Below, piece by piece: positions 34,651 to 46,689 of a DNA stretch of 64,000 nucleotides (the stretch's first letter is position 1; each line of letters begins with the position of its first letter). The translations under genes and the position numbers were made by a program. The notes under the pieces are model-generated. The model ran no database searches, was not told the DNA's origin, and saw nothing but the letters and a program-made list of their open reading frames with translations. This stretch comes from Ischnura elegans (taxonomy: Eukaryota; Arthropoda; Insecta; Odonata; Coenagrionidae): positions 5,208,001 to 5,272,000 of the forward strand of contig NC_060258.1 of the NCBI RefSeq assembly GCF_921293095.1, read 5' to 3'.

Positions 34651-35094
34651 CGCCTGAAATTTCATTCAAATACCAGGAATTTTCTTAATACAGGGTGAAT
34701 GATGGTCATTCACAAGATTATTCGAATGACTTTTCGAATTAAAATTCACCTTATGAAGCCACCTTAATGTAATGCAATAGAATGAATAACAATAACAGAC
34801 TTAATTTTTAAAACCTTCGATCATAGGTCTGAGAATGTAGTGCACAATTTTTTCCCAAGGAATAAGTGACACTATTCAATATTAGGAAAATTATATAAAA
34901 AATCGTTGAAAATAACTGCACAATAATAATATAATTAACGGCCAACTATGTTTACTGAACCTCTTTCAAATACTAACTAATTACTACTACTAGCTATGCT
35001 GGAAGGACTCAAAAAAATAAACATGACACTTGTGCAAGGGCTTTGACTGGGGCATCAAACTTCAGAATGTACCGATGTATAGATTGGAGAAAAT
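34651..35094. other. Unassigned AT-rich spacer
   Basis: No gene or repeat end seen. Confidence 0.35.
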
Positions 35095-35960
35095 ATCCAC
35101 ACAGCTTATCAACTGACTGTCACAAGCACCATGGTTCTTAAAAATACACTCAAAACAAGACATTAGACTTCCAACCTCCCACTGTGATAAGATAAAGCTA
35201 CACTACGATTGTGGTATTTTAATAATCTAGATTTTGGATGCATTCTTCCCATTATAAATGCAATGAACTAAGACAAGAGAGAGAGAGAGAGAGAATAGAA
35301 GCCATCCACAAACCAAAACATTAATGAGTCAACATTATTATTACCTGACATTTATCCCACCAAACACAATGGGCAACACACATGAAAGACTAACTGCTTA
35401 AATAAAAACCAGGGCCAATAATGAGTGCAAATTAAAAGTTCCACACACTCTAGCACAAAATCCATAATCATAAGGAATTGATAGTGATACCCACTTGGAG
35501 ATTATGGCGGTTCTGTTCAGGAAAGCTAACTTCAGGCAGGATGGTATGGCTAGATAACTGCAGCTCAATCGGCACGACAGCATCATGAAAATTAAAAAGG
35601 GTTGCCGTGTATTAATAAAATGGAGTATCAAAAAACACACACAAAGGCAATATCTTTCTTCATCACATGATAATGCTAATCACAGCTATGTCTAAGGCCG
35701 CTTCACACGGTGGATGATCATGCCATCATTCACGGGATCATACGAGAAAAGTGGGATAAATAATTAGTTCTGATATTCACTAAATGATCGTCATTGTGAC
35801 AATTCATTCACAAATTATTCCGTTTTAGACATCAAATGATTTCATTCACATGATCATATTCGCCATGTACAGTGGACTTACATGCTATGGTAAGACGAAT
35901 TGGACAGTTAATATAAAATCTAGACTATTATGTCATCAGGGCACATATATAGTCATTGCA
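35095..35960 (+). repeat. Segmental duplication, copy 2 (split by a small MITE-like insert)
   Basis: Counterpart of 27640-29770. The two matched parts (35095-35693 and 35875-35960) are separated by about 180 bp starting AGGCCGCTTCACACGG that is absent from copy 1. A GA microsatellite at 35277-35293 is an expansion of a shorter AGAGAGAG in copy 1. Confidence 0.75.
35695..35872. mobile_element. Possible MITE inside duplication copy 2
   Basis: About 178 bp present only in this copy. Its ends form a weak inverted repeat (GGCCGCTTCACACGG...GATGATCATG against GTCCACTGTACATGG...TATGATCATG), roughly two thirds matching, with palindromic ATGATCAT words inside. Target duplication is not clear. Confidence 0.35.
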
Positions 35961-37420
35961 GTGCTAATTCAATGCCATAAGGATTGGATTATAACGTCAC
36001 AAACTAAACGTACCTATGTTACAGGTCTATGAATTAATATGGGTTATCTACGCCGTGGGCAAGAGATAATAGCTTATTTCTTATCCACCAAGTAATTTAC
36101 AATCAATGACAGCCCTATACCGGCGAATTAATTCAAAGTAATTCCTTATTATCTTAGAAGAGACGAAAATGTCAACAGGAAAAGATAGCTGATTGGTGGT
36201 ACATTACACAGCCTCTTTACGACGTCCTAAAGCCTCATTACAATACAAAAACTTTTACCGTCATCAAAACAACATATCACACTTCACAAAAATCTGCAAT
36301 ACATACATAACACTATCCCGATGCTATCAAATCGTTAAAAAAAAAGGATGCAATACTTTCAAAACCACACAAGGGTATAATACACGTTAAATAACTAAAT
36401 TAAAATATCCTACCTTCCAATGTTAACTGCGCCTAGGACGAGAAAAATCGCAAGAAAGTAAATTACAAAGGAAACACGTTGTATCGTGAGGCATAATATC
36501 CGATTCATAGCATACTACGGACACTAAATTGGCCTATCAAGAGACTTATTATCCATAGAAACTTATAAAAGTACCGCAACTCCTTCCTAAAATACTATAA
36601 AGGTGTATTAAATTGACAGATTAGCCTAGAATTAGGTATTCGAACAGTACGATGTTACATTTACTACTAGCTCACACTAATAACTAACTCTTCCATATAC
36701 GTACGTAACATCGGAGAAATTAAAAGGTACTATACATCAGACACGTCCGTATCACAATACATACAACATAGCCTGAGAATCGATTCATGTCTATTGAAGG
36801 TTAATAACACTCGCCATGAAGACATGATAATAATGAGCCTGAAGATTGTCATGCCCCTAACAAACCATCCTATCAATGACCTGAATACGTATCGTCACTA
36901 ATCATGGAAACACATAATTTCAGGCACACGCAAATGAAATGAAAATAACACTCTCGTTACTCATGTCCACTACTTCCTTCAGAAGTACTTACGTCATCGT
37001 CACGTGCCCAAATCTTCGTACACTCACCTGAGTTTGGAACATGGCACAGAGTATTCAGAATGGCCCTTTTATCCACTCAAGCGTAATTTCTAATTGTTCT
37101 ACGCATAAACAAGCAATCTCAAATTTGAATTAATCACTATTGAAAAAACTCATAAGCACTACACCTAAACAATCATATATATTTTGAGCTCGATCATTAA
37201 TACGAACAACTGAATACCACATGAATCATGACCATTGAAATACCAAATGAAATGATATGACTTCTGAAATTTACTTCACTCTAACACAACCGTAACATAA
37301 AAATGGTTACATGAACTTACTCAGGCGGGATTCAGACTCTTACAAGCACTGATATCGGGACATTAAATAATGTTGATGGCAGCGATACGAAGGCGATGAA
37401 TCCTCAGAAGACAACGACTC
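35961..37420. other. AT-rich stretch with no recognisable gene
   Basis: Only short chance frames. Confidence 0.4.
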
Positions 37421-37774
37421 TGTATTTGTTGACCCTTCGAACTCTGAGCAGGAAATGATAAAATTTTGGCGCGCGGGACGCTATTTAGAACGAGTATCCA
37501 AAATATTCCAGGAGATGGCGGGTGAATTGGAATTCCCCTCCCTCCCCTCCATAGAGGAATAGAGGTTCCAAACCTAAACCCCATTCACTAAAATCCTCTC
37601 CCCTCCACTGTCCCCCTCACAATACCTCAGTCCTCGTGGGTATGACTCAGGGTCACGAGCAACCTCCAAACCCGCTCCCTCCCACTCCCTTCCCCACTCC
37701 AACTTAACAGGGCGTGGGAAGGGCCTCTATCCTTTTCCCAGTTGTTTCGTTCTCGGAAAAGATTCTGTCTTACT
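37421..37774. other. C/T-rich stretch before the satellite
   Basis: Runs of CCCTCC and CCACTCC give strong strand asymmetry over about 200 bp (37520-37700). Open frames here are a by-product of the composition. Confidence 0.4.
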
Positions 37775-39957
37775 TCCTTATTTGGGAAGTCATGTACATA
37801 GAACTTTCGACGGTCATTCAATATTATAGTATATTTGCAAATAAGGTCGGTTTTGACATTGAGGACCTCGGTTCAACTCTGAAAACATATCAGCCCACGC
37901 GAAAAAAAATTCCTTTTTACAGCGCTCGGGTGCAGAGGTGTAAGGAACCATGTCTCATTTCCTTATTTAGGAAGTAAGTTTCATGAAATTTTCCTAAGAT
38001 CATAGTGAATTAAAATACACTTGCTAACATGGGCGGGTTTTGTCCCTGATGACCTTGGTTCGACTCTGAAAAAATTCCCAAACCATACGATAAAACTTTT
38101 TTGCGCTTTTACAGCGCTCCGGCTGCATATGTGTTAGGAACCATGACTCATTTACTTATTAAGGAAGTAAGGTTCATGAAAATTTCAACGATCATAGTGA
38201 ATCATAATATACTTACGAGGATGGACGGTGTTTGACCCTGAAAACCTTTTTTCGACTCAGAAAAAATTTCCAATCCACGCGACAAAACATTTTGTTTTTA
38301 CAGCGGTCCGGCTGCTTAGGTATAAGAAACCATGTCTCATTTCCTTATTTAGGAAGTCAGTTTCATGAAATTTTCCACCATCATAGGGAATCATTAATAC
38401 TTGCGAAAACGGATAGATTTTGACCATCGGAACCTTGGTTCCACTCTGTTAAAATTCCCAACCCACGCGACAAAAAGTTTCTTTTCTACAGCGCTCCGGC
38501 TGTATAGATATAAGGAGCCATGCTTCATTATCTTATTTAAAAAGTCAGGTACATAAAATTTTCCAAGATCTTAGGGAATTATTACGTTCTGGCGAAAACG
38601 AGAGCATTTTGACCCTGAGGGCCTTTGATCGACTCTTACAAAATCCCCAACCCACGCGACAAAATACTTCGCACTACGGCTCACCGGGTGCATAGGTATA
38701 AGGAACCATGTCTCATTTCCTTACTTAGGAAGTCAGGTGCATGAAATTTTCCACCATCATAGGAAATTAAAGTTTACTTGCAAGCATGTGCAGTTCATGA
38801 CCCTGAAGTCCTCCGTTTGACTCTGAAAAAATTCCCAACGTACGCGACAAAAAATCCGTACTCCAGCGCACTAGGTGCATAGATATAAGTAACAATATTT
38901 TACTCCCTTGTTTACACAGTAAGGTTCATAAAAATCTCTTAGATTATAGGGATCTATAATATACCTGCGAACACTGGCAGCTTTAGACCCTGAAGACCTT
39001 GGTTCGACTCTGAAAAAATTCCCAACCCACTGTACAAAAAAATTCGTTTTTACAGCGCTCCGGCTCCATCGGTATATGGAACCATGCCTCATTTCCTTAT
39101 TAAGGAAGTCAGGTTCATGACATATTCTAAGATGATAGGAAATCGTGATATACTTGCGAATCCGGGAGGTTCATGACCCTGGAGAACTTGGTTCAACGCT
39201 GAAAAAATTCTCAACCCACGCGACAAAAAATTTCGTTTTTATGGCGCTCCGGCTGCATAAGTGTAAGCAACCATGTCTCATTTCCTTATTTAGGAAGCTA
39301 CATTCATGGCATTTTCCACGATCATAGTGAATAATAATATACTTTCAAACAAGGGCGGTTTTTGACCCTGTGTATCATGGTTTTCTCTGACAAAAGTTTT
39401 ACCCCAGGCGACAATATATTTCGTTTTTACAACGCACTGGGTGCAAAGGTTTAAGGAACCAGGTCTCATTTCCTTACCTAGGAAGTCAGGTTCTTGAAAA
39501 TTATCACGATCATAGGCAATTATAATATACTTGCGAACTCTGTCGGTTTTTGACCCTACAGACCACGGTTCAACTCTGAAAAAATACCTTAAAAACGCGA
39601 GAAAAAAGTCGTACTACAGCGCACCGGGTGCATAGGTGTAAGGAACCATGTCTCATTCCCTTATTAAGGAAGTCAGGTTCATGAAATTTCCACGATCATT
39701 GGAAATTATAATTTTCTTGCGAACATAGGCGGTTTTTGACCCTGAAGACCTCAGTTGGACTCTGAAAAATTCCCCAACGCATGCGATGTAAATTTCATTT
39801 TTACTCCGCTCCGGCTGCATACGTATAAGGAACCATTCCTCATTTCCTTATTTAGGAAGTATGTTCATGAAATTTTCCACGGTCATAGTGAATCGTAATA
39901 TTCTTGCGAAAACGGGCTGTTTTTGTCCCTGAAGACCTTGGTTCGACTTGGTTTGGA
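37775..39957 (+). repeat. Satellite array, about 188-bp monomer, about 11-12 copies
   Basis: The block GGAACCATGTCTCATTTCC (with variants) recurs near 37946, 38137, 38328, 38514, 38702, 38887, 39078, 39268, 39456, 39640 and 39829, a spacing of 184-191 bp. Each unit also carries AGGAAGTCAGGTTCATG, ATCATAG..AAT.ATA, TTTGACCCTGAAGACCT, GGTTCGACTCTGAAAAAATT, CCCACGCGACAAAA and GCGCTCCGGCTGCATAGG. Neighbouring monomers differ at many positions, so homogenisation is incomplete. The unit length is close to a nucleosome repeat. The array ends abruptly inside a monomer at both edges. Confidence 0.93.
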
Positions 39958-40087
39958 ATTCATTGCATGCAAACTATACACCCATTTGCTGATAGCACTC
40001 TCTTTATTACTCCTTCCTCGAGTAATTCCTCCATCTGTTTTCATAGACTTCATCATTGACTGCTCAATTTGGTACTTTCCTTCATGA

Positions 40088-40736
40088 AAATAACAAAAGG
40101 CATTGATTGCGATTCGTTACCCACCATTAGTGTTTTCATAATAAACAAATTATTTGGTTTTATTAGTTCCAGTTTAGATGAATGGCATTGGTGAATTTTA
40201 ACTGCATTTGAAAAAGGCCAGATTCGCGCTGATGCGATTCCACTCCACGTGACGTCACAGGGACCTAGTTTCTACACGAGGGGATAGGAGTTATACATCG
40301 TCTGAGGTTACCAATGCATGCATGAGGCACAGAGCTCAGGGAAATATGTCTTAATAATCACCTATTAAAACTGGCTAAGGTCGGAAAGTTTTCTTCGTTT
40401 GATAAGGCATTAATAAACCTTATTTAAGCCAAGAGCTACCTGCTAACAGGGTACTCAGCTGCATGCTAGCATCCTCCATCTCAGCGGCGTACGCATCCTC
40501 GCCCCAAGGTCACCTCTAACGGCGGCAGCGGTACTCATAATTACGTCACCCGGGCTTTTCCCAGCATTCATTCTTAGCCGTCGCGTTTTCACGCGCTTGG
40601 AAATTTTCACTTTTCATTTTATCGCGAAAAATAGATATCGTCATTTAAAAATCAAAAAGCGTGACCTGCGTACTCCAGGGTAATAATCTTTTGATATTGG
40701 ATTTAAAAATTATAATAGGAAATCACCCTATTGTAA
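40088..40736 (+). repeat. Dispersed repeat copy B with the empty piggyBac target
   Basis: Matches copy A over its whole length and runs uninterrupted through the TTAA at 40410-40413, where copy A carries piggyBac-2. Its right end abuts the broken THAP gene at 40737. Confidence 0.9.
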
Positions 40737-41690
40737 TGTCCGTTGAAGTTCCACAACTTAACTTGTCAGAACGTCTAGCCGTGAAGTGTACTTCTCTAAA
40801 TCGTTGATAAACACTAGGATTCATTGATATATTCAACTTTAACATATCTTTCAGGAATAAGTGCGCAGACTTAGCGTAAGGAAAATGCCCTGGTGCGTGG
40901 AAATATGGAGTCATCTCCTTAACGGTGTTCAGGTGAACTTGTCAATCTCCCGTGCGTTCAGCTCTTAGAATCTCTTTAGCAATGGACACCATTTGAAAAT
41001 ATTGTATCCATGGTTTAGCCGTAGGCCCTCGTTCTTCATACCCTTTCAGTTTTCTATTGGACTGATGAAGTAATGCTTTAGATGTTTAATCGTCACTTTC
41101 AATATCATTATAGGAAATGGTGTTATTACGCTTTCAATATTGATGATAAGGTATGCATCCATAATGTCATCAAGAACAAGAGCTTTACATATTATGGTTG
41201 CTAAAGTAAGTTAGAGTAATGTGTGATCTCGGACAGCTCTCGCGTAAGCATGGCCACGTAGCAATTTTTCTAATGACTTTGGAGCGTATATCAAAGAAAG
41301 TATTTCCTTGATGCCGCTTCCTTGCAAACTTGGCAGCTTATTCCTAGTTTCTCCTTTAACCACACGTTCACCGAATGAATTAATACAAAAAAGACAACTA
41401 AAATGCAAGAATTTTCAAAAGAATTGCTGCTACAATATTTTGAATCACCATTTTTAGTACTGAATAGTACTATAGTACTTCAGTACTGAATAGTTCGGGA
41501 TGTTGATGCATCAACATCCCGAAGCCACTTCTAACTTAAAATTGCATCCAAATAATTACAGCGAGAAAGAGTACATACCTCACAGTTTTTCGTAGGGGTG
41601 AAATGTTTTCTTCTTATCGCCCAAATGCACTTCTTCTTCAACTCAGGATCTTTTGGAAAGCTAAAAACTTGAACCATGTCCCGGAATTTC
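40723..41690 (-). pseudogene. Remnant of a THAP-domain, transposase-like gene
   Basis: Minus strand, 5' to 3'. Exon-like segment about 41690-41579: VFSFPKDPELKKKCIWAIRR followed by KHFTPTKNCE and a GTATGT donor. The FPKDP...W...RR..F.P motif is the middle of a THAP zinc finger; its first Cys pair is not found. 41408-41211: KLPSLQGSGIKEILSLIYAP, LEKLLRGHAYARAVRDHTLL. 40914-40723: PYFHAPGHFPYAKSAHLFLK, DMLKLNISMNPSVYQ, RRSDKLSCGTSTDITI. The last blocks match an unnamed family I recall from many invertebrate genomes, usually unannotated. Frames shift between blocks and stops intervene. A 115-codon frame just upstream (42119-41775) may be another exon but is unrecognised. Confidence 0.55.
41494..41523. 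repeat. Perfect 30-bp palindrome
   Basis: TTCGGGATGTTGATG followed directly by its reverse complement, with no spacer. Immediately to its left, AGTACTGAATAGTACTATAG forms a second self-complementary cluster (about 41455-41492). It lies in what would be the intron of the THAP remnant. Confidence 0.9.
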
Positions 41691-43239
41691 CATTACATAC
41701 CGACAATACACACACGAAAGGCATTTTTAACAAAAATATCTCACAAACACGTTTCTGAAGCCCAGTGAATGAAATTAAAGAATAAGGGAAACTTCACCAT
41801 TACCATACACTCTATTTTTCACAAACTTAACTACAAAAATCCCTGAAATGTGGTGAGACGTGACGTAAACGAAGCGATCTCCAACGGCTGGTGCCAGCTT
41901 GTGAAGGCATGTGATCTTTCTAGGAGGATATGGCACTATGGCACCACCCGCGAAAGAAAATAGTCCCAGACCGAATACAGTTTTATCGATGAGATACAAT
42001 TTTATCGATGCATATGAATTTGCCAGTCCTCTTGCATCTTTTTTCGTCATTAAAGGAAATAAAGAAACAAAACCTTTTTGTAACTTCCTAAGCGCGATTT
42101 TTGTATCTTGATGTTCCACCCTCGTATTCAGGTAGGAAAACTTCCTGTGCCGTCTGAGTAATATTTAAGGAAATATAAAAAAATATGCCACAAATACTTA
42201 CCGTTGGAAATGATTTTCGAAGATTGTTGCAACTTTACTCGGCGAACACGTGAGACGAAGGTTTCTGCAATCGGAAAGAGGTGAGCTTTTTACCTCTGAC
42301 CACTTGCGTTAATCACCGGAATCGTGGGCGCAAGGCATCATGGTTTTCTAATAGATGACTACGATGACGGACGACTTACATATCAAAATACACATCTCAC
42401 TGAGAGATAAATTCTCAGTTGGGGAAAAAGGCTCCATTTCCACTGTTACGGAAGAGGTAGAAATGCACTTCACCTTGACGATAACTGCGTGCAAATCAAT
42501 TTGTTTCTTAAGCAAAATAATACCTTGCCTTATAAAGGCATTTGAAAGAGTTACAAATTCAAGGTTACCCACCAAATTTGCTACCGTAGCAGACGAGTTT
42601 TTACTGTGAAGCAAAAGTTTTTGCTACATTTAATGATGGATTAGTCCCCACAACAAATACTGAGGCAGCAAATACGCATTTGTACGAAGAACAAATACAT
42701 TTCTTTCCGTGCAGAGGAAATTATTTAAAGCTACGCTGAAAACACCCATAAGCGAAGTTTATTTACAATGAATGGTCAGCGGGAGCTTCAATCAATTGGT
42801 GAATTTTTTGAATTGTTGAAATATTTGAGTTGTAATTCGCCAAATTTTTACCTTACCTTTTTAGATGGAAATAGAAAGGCTTATTTTCGCACTCAGGGCT
42901 AAAAATCACATAGAAGGCAATCGTCATGAACTGCAAATGCAACCGTCGCGTCCGACGGAACTGCTCGATTCAGTGATTGCGGAGAAACTGATTTTTTTTG
43001 CGGAGAATGAAATTTTTTTGATATATGATATTTTTTATCCCCAATTTTCAAATGGATCCTGCGTATAAACGGTTCATTTGTCGAAAAAACCTGAGGAACA
43101 AATTTATAGGAAATTTTTTGTCCTGTTAAGTTATTAAGTGCTTTCGTAGAATTGGATAGTTTCCGAGGCTATAAATAATAATGCGAAATTTTTCCAATGT
43201 GTCCCATTTTTGCAAACGCTAAATTTTGATTGCCAAATT
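41691..43239. other. Unassigned stretch with several mid-sized open frames
   Basis: A minus-strand frame at 42119-41775 (115 codons, starting MEHQDTKIALRKLQKGF) has a plausible acceptor upstream (TTACTCAG near 42160) and could be an exon. Frames on both strands at 42348-42614 overlap, and I cannot choose between them. No family recognised. Confidence 0.3.
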
Positions 43240-43547
43240 TGAAACCTGGATTCAGCGCCCCAAGAGACTCGGACAAATGGGAACTTTCCAGCGGTCTCAT
43301 TTCGAGCGGACCGAAAGCGGCGCGGGAATCGCTGGGTCGGCCGCGCATGCGCAGTGTCATGCAAGTCTCCGTCTTCTCCACGGCGACGAGCTGCGAGGAA
43401 CAGTTAAACGCAGGCGCCCTCGGAGGCCGGAGGAATACCAATTGGGCGTTGGTGCATGTGTGAGTGAGTGGTCTGCTGTTGCTTGCTGCGACGCTGCAGT
43501 GAGTTAGTTCGACTCCCGCGTGGGACAATGTCAGAGTGCGAGGGGAG
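43240..43547 (+). promoter_or_regulatory. CpG-rich 5' region of the kinase-like gene
   Basis: About 300 bp with many CpG dinucleotides and GC content far above the neighbouring DNA, ending at the ATG of the kinase-like exon. GCGCATGCGCA at about 43343 resembles an NRF1-type promoter motif. No TATA box is obvious. A 26-codon upstream frame starts at ATG 43528 (context ACAATGT) and overlaps the coding exon in another frame, which could lower translation. Confidence 0.5.
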
Positions 43548-43626
43548 ATGCGAAGAGGAAGGCCGGAGAAGGGGGACGGAGAGGGCGGCTATCGGCTGGA
43601 CGACTTAGAGATCCTTCAGACGATCG
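43548..43626 (+). CDS. First coding exon, PKA-C3/PRKX-type protein kinase (partial)
   Basis: ATG at 43548 opens MRRGRPEKGDGEGG, then YRLDDLEILQTIG, ending in codon phase 1 at a GTGAGT donor (43627). In AGC kinases of the PKA-C3/PRKX type the catalytic domain begins with a similar Y.L.DFE.L.T(V/I)G, followed by TGTFGRV, and the break falls at the first Gly of the glycine-rich loop. A CpG-rich upstream region and a strong donor support a real 5' exon. I did not find the next exon (it should start with a TGTFGRV-like sequence) in the remaining 20 kb, so the intron would be long. The match covers only 13 residues, so another AGC kinase or chance remains possible. Confidence 0.5.
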
Positions 43627-46600
43627 GTGAGTATGCCTTCCTTTCTGTGCCCCTCGCCCGAGAGAAAGCGTTCCACTTTCTGCTAAGATCACTCGAAAGT
43701 ACCTACGCTGTTGCCAAACTTGGCGCTCATGACATCTACTGATAGCACCAAGAGCATAGCACCAAGTTTATATGGAAATTTTATTGATAGAAATGTATTT
43801 TGCGTATGATATTTTTTATTATTTGAGATCTGACAAATCAGCTGTTCAATTGGCGAAGAAATCATATGTAACGCGTTACAGAGCGTATTATTAAAGAAAT
43901 TTTCTCTCGGCGACCCTGAAATTGTGTGAACCCCCCACCATCAACTAAAACCCCATAAACAGGATAAACAATTATACTATTGAACTCTGGCGGCTTCACT
44001 TCACCGTTGCCGCTCTGGTTTTAACGCTTCCTGACTTCAGTTTAACACTCGTGGAAGTTGAGTTTTATTCATTTTTCTGCCGGCAACTTGTACTGTCACT
44101 TGGCGAAAAAACCAAGGCCGATAATGGTTCTATTATATTTTTTATCGGGGACATTAGTGTCGCCTGATCTATATGTTATGCTGTAATGTACTTGGAAGAG
44201 TCGATAACCACAAGGAGAAATTTGAAATTTCTCTGGGCTGGTCATGTTACCCAAAAAATCTGAATAATTGCATAATATGATGTACCATGGAAGGAGTAAG
44301 TTTGTTATTATATCAAATTTATTCAATGCACGCTAAGTTATCCGGGAAACTTTTCCTAGCGCGGATTCCTTTACCTATTTTATAAATGAATACCAACGTC
44401 ATCAAACGCGGTATTTGGTTTAGGTTTTACAGTTTTTTTGTTGGATGACTTTTGGAGAATCGGTCTTCAAATACATCCCCATACTGTTAGTGATAAATAT
44501 CTTCATGTTTGAATTGCCAACCAACGTGAATGCCGGTGATTATTCATGAAATGTGATCGGAGTCGTAGTCAATTTACATCGTCAAATTTTGAAATACTTA
44601 CAAATTACCCTTTGAAAAAGTAATCAGTACTATTGCAGTTACGATTAAAATTACTTTTAAATTAGCTCCGGTACATGATGCTGTCAATAGTTTCTAGAAC
44701 GGGGTAACAGTATGCAAATCGGATTTTTAATTATTATTTGATTTCAGTCCATTAAATAACAATTAAACATTATCACATTAAATAAAAATATACGTGAAAT
44801 TAATCATTAGCTACTTTAGGCATAAATAAATACGTTCTGCCCTGAATTCACCCCTGTCAATGAGGTTAATGCAGCTGGGACTGCATTTCGATTACCGCGC
44901 GTGAAATTCAGATTTTCAATTTTGATTATTCAAATGTATCGTTGACTCTAACACGATTAGGAGTAATTACAAGTAAAACCTACTTTTTAAAAAGTGTATC
45001 GATTGCATGTTATAAATTACCAGACATTTCATCGTTAACAGTAATTCGATTACTTTCACTCTGTTTATTACGAAGAAGGAGTGTGCGCGTGAGCTGACAA
45101 GTTAGGCTCGCTGCCGTGGGCGGTCTCCCGAAATACGCGGAAGCGACGCACGCTGCGCTACTGTTTTGTGCGCCCGATGGCTGCCGCCGCTCCTCGGTAC
45201 GACGTCCCCGATATTGACGGCATCTATTTGTAGAATTCGGAAGAAGATTAAGAGCCCAAAATAAGCACTACCGCCCTTCTTGCTATTTATCCATCTCGTG
45301 CGAGGGAAGAGGGGAGTGGAAGAAGCTCTTAAAAATGTGCCAATTTCACGTCGAGTCTCGCGGGAAGAATGGACGCAATGCATGGGCTGCGAGACTAAGG
45401 CCGAATCCCAATCCAACCTTAGCACTCACGGAAATACATCTTCGCGACATTTTGGCTGACCGGAACGTACCTCAGCACGACCGAAGTGCTCATGAACTCT
45501 AGCGGTCGTCCGCGAACAAGACTCACAACATGCAGAAATACGGAATAGCTTAGTGCTGCGCTGTTTTAAGGGACGTGCATGAAATTGTGATTGGTTTATT
45601 ACTGAGCACCTTGGAATATTGAATTGCTCACTATAGAATCAAAGCGTCTTTTGGAAAGTTGGAGGGTTTGATTCGGGGAGGTCGAAACGTGTCGACCGAA
45701 AGCTACAATTTTGATGTAGTGCATTGCGTGGCATACATTATTATTAATTAGAGGGTTAAAAAATAAATTTTAATTATGGAATTAAAAAACAGAAATGCTT
45801 AAAGAGACTATCCCTAATTTAATTTTGAAACACCAATTCAATTATTATGAACATGCACAAATGCTTGAAATTCAACCAAAACATCATGTAATATATATAT
45901 ATGAAGTCGATAATTTTGGAATTAATTTTTCAAGAACAAATTATGTGGTCATGCGTATGGTTAGCGTTTCTTCAGTGAGGCTGGTAAGCTCGATGGCACT
46001 TCTTATGCTGCACCAGCCCTACTTCGTGTTTTGGCTGTGCAGCTCATCGTAAGTAGAAATAAGCGATGTCACTTCCGGAAAGTGGATAAATTTAAGTACA
46101 CCCCTAAGTGGATCGGAAATGTGCCAAAGTTCTTATTCAGATAAGTGCGTCTGTGCCCTGGTTTAAGGTGCATCAGAAATTTTCAAACTTCTTGAACATT
46201 AATTTTAGGCGTTGCTCTGAAGACCCGAACTAGTATCTTTCTTGTGCTGTCCCTTATTTTTCAAATCTCATCTCGCCCAATAGCCAATGCCATGAAAAGA
46301 CAGATTTACATCCCACTTTCCGGCCAATATCATTCAAATTAGAGTGGCCTAGAGGATTTTTTGATCGATTCCGAGTGAAGTGCTGTTTTTCGTGGACGAA
46401 AGAAAATGCCAATTTTCACTTTGTGCTGAAGACAAATGAGTGATGAGTAACATTAGAGATTAATATGTAGCTGATTCTATGCGATTTAGTCTTAATTGAG
46501 AAGAAATATGTCTCATTCCACCTCAATTTACTAACGTTTGACCCTTATAGAGTCTCAGATTGCAATTAAGATTCTACTGGCGAAATTCTAAAAATTGTAC

Positions 46601-46689
46601 TGGTGATATTCACCGGTCTTATTACCCCGATACCATTTCTTTATAAAAATTTTCTGCGATTCACGCTCGCTTTTCCCGCTATCACCTTT
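43627..46689. other. Putative first intron or intergenic; CpG-rich patch at 45.1-45.5 kb
   Basis: No recognised gene. 45080-45480 is a second CpG-rich stretch with a 107-codon minus-strand frame produced by the composition. It could be another promoter or a GC-rich repeat. Confidence 0.35.

Noticed and set aside
37775..39957. A CRISPR-like array
   Set aside because: The regular spacing of about 188 bp is a head-to-tail satellite in which the whole monomer is repeated. There are no unique spacers between short repeats.
43226..43528. Plus- and minus-strand frames of 77-119 codons in the kinase 5' region
   Set aside because: They overlap in several frames within a CpG-rich, stop-poor stretch, and none matches a protein.
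45102..45425. A coding gene in the CpG-rich patch at 45.1 kb
   Set aside because: The minus-strand frame has no similarity, and its openness is explained by GC-rich composition.
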